Below are positions 8,452 through 15,581 of a DNA stretch of 64,000 nt, piece after piece. The notes under the pieces are model-generated. The model saw nothing but the letters and a program-made list of their open reading frames with translations. It was not told the origin of the DNA and ran no database searches. Source of the DNA: Rhizobacter sp. (GTDB taxonomy: Bacteria > Pseudomonadota > Gammaproteobacteria > Burkholderiales > Burkholderiaceae_C); the NCBI GenBank assembly GCA_025350965.1, contig JANXWV010000129.1, positions 58,617 through 122,616 of the forward strand, written 5' to 3'. Each line of letters opens with the position of its first letter. The stretch's first letter is position 1. Both the position numbers and the translations under genes were made by a program.

Positions 8452-8802
8452 TCAGAAGCTGAGCACGCTCCAGACCCGCTTGCCGGCTGCGCTGTTCGCG
8501 CCGCCGGTGCCGTCGGGCACGGCTTGCCCGGCATTGCCCATGATGATCTCGTAGGGCTTGCTGCCCGGTGCCTTCGGCGTCACGACCACCCGCTGGGTCT
8601 GGCCGCGCACGCGCAACTCGTCGATGCGGGCTCCCTGATCTTCGATGCGCGTGCGCTTCACGTCGGGCTCGGAGCGGTCGCGGGCGGTGGCCGCCTGCGC
8701 CTCGGCGCCGGCCGGCGCCCCGCCAGCGGGCGCAGCGGTCGACTGGGCCAGGCAGGGGCCGGCGAGAAGCATTGCCAGCAGGGCGGCGGGGGTCGGGTTC
8801 AT
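8452..8802 (-). CDS. DUF2782-type small periplasmic protein
   Basis: 116 residues with a signal peptide (cleavage near CLAQS) and a conserved C-terminal part (RIDELRVRGQTQRVVVTPK, PYEII). This resembles the DUF2782 proteins that sit between thrB and polA in Burkholderiales. No catalytic motif is visible and the function is unknown. Its position directly upstream of thrB on the same strand fits the family's usual neighbourhood. Confidence 0.75.
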   Translation of the reverse strand: MNPTPAALLAMLLAGPCLAQSTAAPAGGAPAGAEAQAATARDRSEPDVKRTRIEDQGARIDELRVRGQTQRVVVTPKAPGSKPYEIIMGNAGQAVPDGTGGANSAAGKRVWSVLSF

Positions 8803-8805
8803 GAC

Positions 8806-8836
8806 TTGATTCTAGAGGGCGCGCGGCTTTTAGAAT
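8806..8836 (+). promoter_or_regulatory. Putative sigma-70 promoter before the polA-linked genes
   Basis: TAGAAT at 8831-8836 is a good -10. TTGATT at 8806-8811 could serve as -35 but the spacer is 19 bases. It would drive the small membrane-protein gene at 8882 and possibly polA. Confidence 0.35.
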
Positions 8837-8881
8837 GACGCAAGGGCAGCGCCGGCTGACCCTCGATTCGACGGGAACGAC

Positions 8882-9199
8882 ATGCTCAACAAATGGCAAT
8901 ACAACCTGCTGACGGCCCTGGGCGCATTGGCTCTGATGCTGGCGATCGCGAACGCCACGCTCTTCACGAACAACCGCAGTGCGCAAGCCGAATTGGCGCA
9001 GCGCCAGCAGTTCATCCAGCAGACCGGGCCACTCGAGGGCCTGTACCGCGACATCGTCAAGGCCCTGGCCGAGATGGCCGTGAAGGGCAACGACAAGCAG
9101 GTGCTCGACATGCTCGCCGCGCAAGGCCTGAGCGTCACGGTGAACACGCCGGATGCGCCAGCACCGGCAAATTCAACGGCGAAGAAGGGCGACAAGTGA
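8882..9199 (+). CDS. Small membrane-anchored protein, unknown
   Basis: 105 residues: one N-terminal transmembrane helix (LLTALGALALMLAIAN), then a soluble, mostly helical part rich in Gln/Glu/Lys (QAELAQRQQFIQQTGPLEGLYRDIVKALAEMA) and a Pro/Ala tail. It looks like a single-pass anchor with a periplasmic coiled segment. No named family recognised. The next gene overlaps its stop (GTGA) and encodes a protein of the same layout, so the two may form a heteromeric pair. Confidence 0.7.
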   Translation: MLNKWQYNLLTALGALALMLAIANATLFTNNRSAQAELAQRQQFIQQTGPLEGLYRDIVKALAEMAVKGNDKQVLDMLAAQGLSVTVNTPDAPAPANSTAKKGDK

Positions 9200-9528
9200 G
9201 CGCGCTCGAACCCGTGGTGCCAACCGCCGTACCGGCGGCAAGAAGTTTCTTCCTGCCTGCCATGCTCTTCGCGCTGGCCTTGGTGGGCTGGCTCGCGTTC
9301 CAGACCGTGCAACTCGCCGGCGAGCGCCAGGCGCTCGCAACGGCGCGTGCGAACCTCGACCCGATGGAGCTGAACGCCACCAAGCTGCGCACCGCGCTCG
9401 ATGCCCTGGCAACGGCCACCGCGAAACTCGCGACCGACGGCAACGCGAATGCACGTGTGATCGTCGAAGAGCTGCGCAAACGCGGCGTCACCATCAATCC
9501 GGCCGGGGCGCTGAAGCCGGCACAGTAG
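9196..9528 (+). CDS. Small membrane-anchored protein, partner of preceding gene
   Basis: 110 residues from a GTG whose last two bases start the stop of the gene before it. It has one transmembrane helix (FFLPAMLFALALVGWLAF), then a helical segment (GERQALATARANLDPMELNATKLRTALDALA) and a short C-terminal domain (VIVEELRKRGVTINP). An ATG at 9262 is an alternative but would cut the helix. The shared architecture with the preceding gene suggests ancient duplication. It lies 62 bases upstream of polA with no terminator between. Confidence 0.65.
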   Translation: MSALEPVVPTAVPAARSFFLPAMLFALALVGWLAFQTVQLAGERQALATARANLDPMELNATKLRTALDALATATAKLATDGNANARVIVEELRKRGVTINPAGALKPAQ

Positions 9529-9590
9529 TAGGAGCGGCAGGGCGCAACGCGCGCCTGGAACCGCCGGGTCCGCTCAACGACAATCGTTGA

Positions 9591-12371
9591 ATGAGTGACA
9601 AGACCTTGCTGCTGGTGGACGGCTCCAGCTACCTTTACCGCGCGTACCACGCACTGCCCGACCTGCGCGGCCCGGCGGGCGTTCCCACCGGCGCCATCCA
9701 CGGCGTGGTGGCCATGATGAAGCGGCTGCGCGAGCAGTTCCCCTCGGCACTCGGCGCCTGCGTATTCGACGCCAAGGGCAAGACCTTTCGCGACGACTGG
9801 TATGCCGAATACAAGGCGAACCGCGCCTCGATGCCGCCCGACCTGGCGCTGCAGATCGAGCCCATCGTTGAGGCGGTCAAACTGCTCGGCTGGCCGGTGC
9901 TGAGCGTGCCCGGCATCGAGGCCGACGACGCCATCGGCACGCTCGCCCGCGTGGCGGCAGAGGCCGGCTTCGACGTGGTCGTGTCCACCGGCGACAAAGA
10001 CCTCGCGCAACTCGTCAACGAGCGCGTGACGCTCATCAACACCATGAGCAACGAGCGGCTCGATGTGGCCGGCGTTGTCGCCAAGTTCGGCGTGCGGCCC
10101 GAGCGCATCGTCGACTATCTGGCGCTCGTGGGCGACACGGTGGACAACGTGCCCGGCGTCGAGAAAGTCGGCCCGAAGACTGCTGCCAAGTGGATCACCG
10201 AACACGGCTCGCTGGGGGGTGTGATGGCGGCTGCCGATGGCGTAAAAGGCGTGGCCGGCGAGAACCTGCGCAAGGCGCTGGCGTGGTTGCCACAAGGCCA
10301 GCGCCTCGTGACGGTCGTGACCGATTGCGACCTCGCTGGCCATGTGCCCGGCTGGCCTGCGTTCGGCTCGCTGGCACTCGGCCCGGTCGATGCCGCAGCG
10401 CTGCTGGCGTTCTACGAGCGCTTCGGTTTCAAGACGATGAAGCGCGAGCTGGAAGCGCATGCCGGAGGCCCGGCCGGCAGCACGTCCACCGGCACGACAG
10501 CATCCACCGGCGAGCCTGCGCAGGGCGCTGCGTTGAGGGTGCTTGCAGCGCCGCCGGCCCCCGTGGTCAAGCACTACGAGACCGTGCTGAGCCTCGACGC
10601 CCTCGACGTCTGGCTGCGCAAGATCGACGCGGCAGCGCTCACCGCCGTCGACACCGAAACCGATTCGCTCGACGGCATGCGCGCGCAGATCGTCGGCATT
10701 TCGCTGTCGACCGAGCCGGGCTTGGCGGCCTACATCCCGCTGCGCCACACCTATGCCGGCGCGGCCGATCAGCTGCCCGCCGCTGACGTGCTCGCGCGCC
10801 TGAGGCCGTGGCTCGAAGACGCGAGCAAACCCAAGCTCGGCCAGAACATCAAGTACGACACGCATGTGTTCGCCAACGCCGGCATTGCCGTGCAGGGCTA
10901 CGCGCACGACACCATGCTGGAGAGCTACGTGCTCGAAGCCCACAAGCCGCACAGCCTGGAAAGCCTGGCCGACCGCCACCTCGGCCGCAAGGGGCTGAGC
11001 TACGAAGACCTGTGCGGCAAGGGCGCGCACCAGATCTCGTTCGCGCAGGTCGAGATCGAGCGCGCGGCCGAGTATTCGTGCGAAGACAGCGAGATGACGC
11101 TGCACGTGCACCAGCAGCTGTGGCCGCAGGTCGAGGCGGCCCCCGGCCTGCGCTTTGTGTACGAGCACATCGAGATGCCTGCGGCTGCGATCCTGGGGCG
11201 CATCGAGCGCACCGGCGTGCTGATCGACAGTGGCTTGCTGGCGGTACAGAGCCAGCAGTTGGCCGAGCGCATGCTGGCGCTCGAAAGCGAGGCGTATGAC
11301 CTGGCCGGGCAGCCGTTCAACCTGGGCTCGCCGAAGCAGATCGGCGAGATACTTTTCGGCAAGCTCGGCCTGCCGGTGAAGAAGAAGACCGCGAGCGGCG
11401 CGCCGAGCACCGACGAAGAAGTGCTTGCCGAACTGGCGGCCGACTACCCGCTGCCGGCCAAGCTGCTGGAGCACCGCAGCCTGTCGAAGCTGAAGGGCAC
11501 CTACACCGACAAGCTGCCGCTGATGGTGAACCCGCACACCGGCCGCGTGCACACCAACTACGCGCAGGCCGTGGCGGTGACGGGGCGGCTGGCCAGCAAC
11601 GACCCGAACCTGCAGAACATTCCGGTCCGAACGGCAGAAGGGCGGCGTGTGCGCGAGGCTTTCATCGCGCCTGAAGGCTGCCTGATCCTGAGCGCCGACT
11701 ACTCGCAGATCGAGCTGCGCATCATGGCGCACATCTCGGGCGATGCGGGCCTGCTGAAGGCCTTCGGCGAGGGCATCGACGTGCACCGAGCCACCGCGAG
11801 CGAGGTGTTCGGCGTGGCGGTGGGCGAGGTGTCGAGCGAGCAGCGGCGCTATGCCAAGGTCATCAACTTCGGGTTGATCTACGGCATGAGCGCGTTCGGC
11901 CTGGCGGGCAACCTGGGCATCGACCGCACGGCGGCCACTGCCTACATCGAGCGCTACTTCGCGCGCTACCCCTTGGTGAAGAAATACATGGACGACACCA
12001 AGGTCTCGGCGCGCGAGAAGGGCTATGTGGAAACGCTGTTCGGCCGGCGCGTCCACCTGCCCGAGATCAACGGCGGCAACGGCCCGCGCAAGGGCGCGGC
12101 CGAGCGCCAGGCCATCAACGCGCCGATGCAGGGCACGGCAGCCGACCTGATCAAGCTCGCGATGATCGCAGTGCAGGGCGTGCTCGACCGCGAGGCGCGC
12201 GCCACCCGCATCATCATGCAGGTGCACGACGAACTGGTGTTCGAGGTGCCTGCCGCCGAGCTGGAATGGGCGCGCACCGAGGTGCCCCGCATCATGGCCT
12301 CGGTGGCCGAGTTCAAGGTGCCGCTGCTGGCCGAGGTGGGTGTGGGCAAGAACTGGGACGAGGCGCACTGA
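9591..12371 (+). CDS. polA: DNA polymerase I
   Basis: 926 residues, full length. Three domains are seen in order. The 5'-nuclease (residues 1-290) has LLVDGSSYLYRAYHA and SVPGIEADDAIGT. The 3'-5' exonuclease (about 330-520) has an intact DxE pair in VDTETD near residue 352, so proofreading is likely active. The polymerase carries DYSQIELR near 703, RRYAKVINFGLIYG and VHDELVFE near 878. It fills gaps in repair and removes Okazaki primers. A 7-base-arm inverted repeat (TCAACGA, CAA, TCGTTGA) lies immediately before the ATG. Confidence 0.97.
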   Translation: MSDKTLLLVDGSSYLYRAYHALPDLRGPAGVPTGAIHGVVAMMKRLREQFPSALGACVFDAKGKTFRDDWYAEYKANRASMPPDLALQIEPIVEAVKLLGWPVLSVPGIEADDAIGTLARVAAEAGFDVVVSTGDKDLAQLVNERVTLINTMSNERLDVAGVVAKFGVRPERIVDYLALVGDTVDNVPGVEKVGPKTAAKWITEHGSLGGVMAAADGVKGVAGENLRKALAWLPQGQRLVTVVTDCDLAGHVPGWPAFGSLALGPVDAAALLAFYERFGFKTMKRELEAHAGGPAGSTSTGTTASTGEPAQGAALRVLAAPPAPVVKHYETVLSLDALDVWLRKIDAAALTAVDTETDSLDGMRAQIVGISLSTEPGLAAYIPLRHTYAGAADQLPAADVLARLRPWLEDASKPKLGQNIKYDTHVFANAGIAVQGYAHDTMLESYVLEAHKPHSLESLADRHLGRKGLSYEDLCGKGAHQISFAQVEIERAAEYSCEDSEMTLHVHQQLWPQVEAAPGLRFVYEHIEMPAAAILGRIERTGVLIDSGLLAVQSQQLAERMLALESEAYDLAGQPFNLGSPKQIGEILFGKLGLPVKKKTASGAPSTDEEVLAELAADYPLPAKLLEHRSLSKLKGTYTDKLPLMVNPHTGRVHTNYAQAVAVTGRLASNDPNLQNIPVRTAEGRRVREAFIAPEGCLILSADYSQIELRIMAHISGDAGLLKAFGEGIDVHRATASEVFGVAVGEVSSEQRRYAKVINFGLIYGMSAFGLAGNLGIDRTAATAYIERYFARYPLVKKYMDDTKVSAREKGYVETLFGRRVHLPEINGGNGPRKGAAERQAINAPMQGTAADLIKLAMIAVQGVLDREARATRIIMQVHDELVFEVPAAELEWARTEVPRIMASVAEFKVPLLAEVGVGKNWDEAH

Positions 12372-12372
12372 C

Positions 12373-12402
12373 GCGCACCGAAGCGCACCGAAGCGCACCG
12401 AA
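12373..12402. repeat. Three perfect copies of a 10-bp tandem repeat
   Basis: GCGCACCGAA is repeated three times head to tail directly after the polA stop, in the gap between convergent polA and the CorA-family gene. It is probably a replication-slippage tract; no terminator stem is apparent. Confidence 0.7.
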
Positions 12403-12424
12403 GCGCGGCACCGCGTTCGCCCGT

Positions 12425-13453
12425 TCAGCCGTCGCGCCGCTTCCGAAACGCCACGAACGCTGCCACGCCGGTGAAGGTGGCGATGATCGCCACCACGATC
12501 CAGAACCCGTGGGCGTGCTGCGCCAACGGGATGCCGCCCACGTTCATGCCCAGCAGGCCGGCGATGATGTTGATGGGCAGCGCCAGCACCGTCACGATGG
12601 TCAGCACGAAGAGGCTGCGGTTGTTGCCTTCGTTCACTTGCGCGGCGATCTCTTCCTGGAGCAGCTTGATGCGCTCTTGCAAGGCCACCATGTCGCGCAG
12701 CACCACCGAGAACTCTTCGCTCGCCTCGCGCAGGGCCTGCACATCCGGCTCGTTCATCCAGCCCGGCGGGTGCTGCAACAGGCGGAACAGTGCGGCCGGT
12801 TCGGGTGCCAGCAAGCGTTGCAGGCGCACCAGCAAGCGCCGCAGAGCACCGAGGCGCGCGCGCTTGTGGTCGAGCCGGTTCGCGAGCAACTGGTCTTCGA
12901 TGCTGTCAACGCGGCCGGTCACGCCGCGCACGATGTCGACCAGCACATCGGCCTGTGCCCGAAGCAGGTGCTCCAGCAACTCTGCGGTCGAACGCAGGCG
13001 CAGGCCTGTCTTCGCCGCTTCGCGCAGCCGGTCGACCGAGCGCAGCGGCCGCTGGCGCGCGGTGACGACGAGGTGCTGCCCCACGTTCGCCCACAGCGTG
13101 GAGATGTCGGAGGGCTCGAACGAGAAGTCGAAGTGCACGTCGTTCACCACGGCCACCAGCGACTCTTCGTCGCGTTCGATGCGGGTCGAGTGCAGTCCGT
13201 CGTTCAGCGCGTCGAAAAAGGTCTGGGGAAGGGCGGCATGTTGCGCGAGCCAAGGCTGTGCGCCGGTGTGGGTCAGGTTGAAGTGCAGCCAGAGAAAGCT
13301 GTCAGCGCACACCGCAGGCTCGGTGAGCCATCGCACCGCCTCGTCGGCGGCAACGGGGCGCGCTTGGGTGTTCGGGCCGAACAGATAGCCGCAGATCAGG
13401 CCGGCGGCGTCGGTGCCGTAGGCGGCAGGTGGGGCGGGGGTCGGAGCAGTCAT
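12425..13453 (-). CDS. CorA/ZntB-family divalent metal transporter
   Basis: 342 residues: a large N-terminal cytoplasmic domain, a long helical stalk (MVALQERIKLLQEEIAAQVNEGNNRSLF) and two C-terminal transmembrane helices with the selectivity motif GMNVGG near residue 300. GMN is the hallmark of the CorA/ZntB/Mrs2 superfamily. The N-domain (FLWLHFNLTH, then DISTLWANVGQHLVVTARQRPLRSVD) resembles the ZntB branch more than classical CorA, so zinc export or uptake is as likely as magnesium transport. The start MTAPTP is chosen; upstream frame would run across the region that holds the plcP promoter. Confidence 0.85.
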   Translation of the reverse strand: MTAPTPAPPAAYGTDAAGLICGYLFGPNTQARPVAADEAVRWLTEPAVCADSFLWLHFNLTHTGAQPWLAQHAALPQTFFDALNDGLHSTRIERDEESLVAVVNDVHFDFSFEPSDISTLWANVGQHLVVTARQRPLRSVDRLREAAKTGLRLRSTAELLEHLLRAQADVLVDIVRGVTGRVDSIEDQLLANRLDHKRARLGALRRLLVRLQRLLAPEPAALFRLLQHPPGWMNEPDVQALREASEEFSVVLRDMVALQERIKLLQEEIAAQVNEGNNRSLFVLTIVTVLALPINIIAGLLGMNVGGIPLAQHAHGFWIVVAIIATFTGVAAFVAFRKRRDG

Positions 13454-13568
13454 CGGCAGTGCACCGGGCCGCGTCGCGACCCCGCGCAAAGCGCCGGAGT
13501 ATCGGCACCGAACAAGTCGTTGGTGTGACAGGACGGGCTCGCGCGGCCGGGGTGGCGTGGCCGACCAC

Positions 13569-13624
13569 GCGTCACGGGCTCGACACCCGCGTGCCACGCC
13601 CTCGACACGCAGCAGCGCAACCAT
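13569..13624 (+). promoter_or_regulatory. Putative four-repeat Pho box before plcP-agt
   Basis: 7-mers at 13569, 13580, 13591 and 13602 (GCGTCAC, TCGACAC, GTGCCAC, TCGACAC) keep the exact 7+4 spacing of PhoB sites. Two match CTGTCAC at 5 of 7 positions and two at 4 of 7. The last ends at 13608, and ten bases later AACCAT (13619-13624) sits where the -10 should be. It is weaker than the phoA box but has the same geometry and number of repeats. Confidence 0.55.
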
Positions 13625-13632
13625 TCCGCCTC

Positions 13633-14502
13633 ATGCAACGCGACGCCGCCCTTCTCAGCGCATGGAGCGAAGCCCGCGCCCCTGGCGTCGACGACGACGA
13701 CGCGCCGGCGCCGCTGCGGTTTCGGACGCTGTGGATCTCCGACCTGCACCTGGGCACGCCGGGCTGCCAGGCGAATGCGCTGCTCGACTTCCTGAAGCAC
13801 ACCCAGTGCGACACGCTGTACCTCGTTGGCGACATCATCGACGGCTGGCAGTTGCGCCGCCACTGGTACTGGCCGCAGGCGCACAACGACGTGGTGCAGA
13901 AGCTGCTGCGCAAGGTGCGCAAGGGCACGCGGGTGATCTTCATTCCGGGCAACCACGACGAGTTCGCGCGGCGCTACCTGAACCACCACGTCGGCGGCAT
14001 CGAGGTGGCCGAGGAGTGGATTCACGAGACGGCCGATGGCCGGAAGCTATGGGTCGTGCATGGCGACCTGTTCGACGGCGTGGTGCAGTGCGCGAAGTGG
14101 CTCGCGCACGTGGGCGATTCGCTCTACGAATTCACGCTGCGCCTGAACCGGCACCTCAACTCGCTGCGGGCGCGCATGGGTTTGCCGTATTGGTCGCTCT
14201 CGAAATATCTGAAGTTGAAGGTCAAGCGGGCGGTCAGCTACGTGAGCGACTTCGAGGCGGCCGTGGCGCGCGAGGCGCGCAAGCGCGGCCTGCAGGGGGT
14301 GGTGTGCGGGCACATCCACCACGCCGAGCTGCGCATGATCGACGGCATTCTTTACGCCAACGACGGTGATTGGGTCGAGAGCCTCACCGCCCTGGCCGAG
14401 CATGCCGATGGGCGGCTGGAAGTCATCGACTGGGCGGCGCAGCTGCGCGAGCGCGCACAGGGGTTGCAACGCACGGTCGCGGCCGCGGCGCTCGCAGCCT
14501 GA
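13633..14502 (+). CDS. plcP: PlcP-like phospholipase C (LpxH-like metallophosphoesterase)
   Basis: 289 residues of the calcineurin-like fold with all metal motifs: SDLHLG (Asp37, His39), GDIIDG (Asp67), GNHDE (Asn107, His108), VVHGD and GHIHH (His227, His229). Such proteins are often named UDP-2,3-diacylglucosamine diphosphatase. The segments RRHWYWPQAHNDVVQKLLRK and LPYWSLSKYLKLKVK, the length and the adjacent Agt-type glycosyltransferase instead fit the PlcP branch, which cleaves phospholipid head groups to diacylglycerol under phosphate starvation. Homology to PlcP is from recalled family features; the activity is inference. The degenerate Pho box just upstream supports the call. Confidence 0.8.
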   Translation: MQRDAALLSAWSEARAPGVDDDDAPAPLRFRTLWISDLHLGTPGCQANALLDFLKHTQCDTLYLVGDIIDGWQLRRHWYWPQAHNDVVQKLLRKVRKGTRVIFIPGNHDEFARRYLNHHVGGIEVAEEWIHETADGRKLWVVHGDLFDGVVQCAKWLAHVGDSLYEFTLRLNRHLNSLRARMGLPYWSLSKYLKLKVKRAVSYVSDFEAAVAREARKRGLQGVVCGHIHHAELRMIDGILYANDGDWVESLTALAEHADGRLEVIDWAAQLRERAQGLQRTVAAAALAA

Positions 14503-14528
14503 CGAACAACGCAAAGAGGGCTTCCAGG

Positions 14529-15581
14529 ATGAAGATCGCCATCGTCACTGATGCGTGGTTGCCGCAGGTCAATGGCGTGGTCACGACGCTGCTCGAATTG
14601 CAGCAGGGCCTGGAAGCGCGCGGCCACGAGGTGCTGATGATCGAGCCCTCGGCGCACCCGCGGTTCGGCTGCCCGGGCTACCGTGAGATCAAACTTGCCT
14701 GGCGCCCGGGCCGGCGCGTTGCGCAGGCGCTGCACGAGGCCGCGCCCGACGCCATTCACATCGCCACCGAAGGGCCGATGGGCAGCGCGGCGCGCGCCTT
14801 CTGCCTGCGCGAAGGCCTTCTCTTCACCACCGCCTTTCACACCCGCTTCCCGGACATTCTGGCCAAGGCGCTGCGCATTCCCGAGCGCTGGGGATACGCG
14901 TGGTTCAAGCGCTTCCACGCCACGTCGAGTGGGGTGATGGTGCCGTCGGCAGGCATGCTGGCCATTCTCGAAAGCCACGGCTTCGAGCGGCTGTTGCCGT
15001 GGTCGCATGGGGTCGACCTGACCATGTTCGCGCCGGTGCCGGGTGCCGACCTCGGCCTGCCGCGCCCGGTGTTCCTGTACGTCGGCCGCGTGTCGTACGA
15101 GAAGAACCTCGACGCCTTCCCGAAGCTCGACCTGCCGGGCTCGAAGGTCGTGTTCGGCGTGGGGCCCTTGCTTGCGCGGCTCAAGCGCGACCACCCGGGC
15201 GTGCATTGGCGCGGCGTCGTGCCGCGCCAGCAGCTGGCGGCCATCTACAGCGCGGCCGATTCGTTCGTGTTCCCGAGCCGCAGCGAGACCTTCGGCCTGG
15301 TGATGCTGGAGGCCATGGCTTGCGGCGCGCCGGTGGCGGCGTTCCCGGTCGCCGGGCCGCTGGACGTGGTTGGCACATCCGACGGCGGCGTGCTCGACAC
15401 CGACCTGCGCGCCGGCGCGCTGCGCTCGCTGCGGGTGCCGCGCGAACGCGCCCGCGCCCGGGCGCTCGACTTCGACTGGAACCCGGTGTGCCGCCAGTTC
15501 ATCCAGCATCTCGTGCCGGCGCGTGACATCGGCTTGCGCGGTGTCACGCACTTGTCGCAAAACCTTCATAAACTCGGTTGA
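14529..15581 (+). CDS. agt: Agt-like GT4 glycosyltransferase, likely glycolipid synthase
   Basis: 350 residues, GT-B fold. The N-domain opens with VTDAWLPQVNGVVTTL and contains DAIHIATEGPMG and FHTRFPDI. The C-domain has VFLYVGRVSYEKN and the donor-binding E-x7-E motif SETFGLVMLEAMACG near residue 252. These features match the Agt family, which transfers glucose, galactose or glucuronate from UDP-sugars to diacylglycerol. The gene begins 26 bases after the PlcP-like gene, whose product would supply diacylglycerol, so the pair makes a lipid-remodelling unit. Donor sugar cannot be predicted. A GGCTTCCAGG stretch precedes the ATG; the stop overlaps the ppk start. Confidence 0.82.
   Translation: MKIAIVTDAWLPQVNGVVTTLLELQQGLEARGHEVLMIEPSAHPRFGCPGYREIKLAWRPGRRVAQALHEAAPDAIHIATEGPMGSAARAFCLREGLLFTTAFHTRFPDILAKALRIPERWGYAWFKRFHATSSGVMVPSAGMLAILESHGFERLLPWSHGVDLTMFAPVPGADLGLPRPVFLYVGRVSYEKNLDAFPKLDLPGSKVVFGVGPLLARLKRDHPGVHWRGVVPRQQLAAIYSAADSFVFPSRSETFGLVMLEAMACGAPVAAFPVAGPLDVVGTSDGGVLDTDLRAGALRSLRVPRERARARALDFDWNPVCRQFIQHLVPARDIGLRGVTHLSQNLHKLG

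Noticed and set aside
9135..12398. Very long open frame antisense to polA (over 1000 codons)
   Set aside because: High GC leaves the antisense frame open; its His/Arg/Gln-rich composition matches no protein family, while polA on the other strand has all its motifs.
12373..12402. CRISPR-like array
   Set aside because: Only three contiguous 10-bp units without spacers; a simple tandem repeat.
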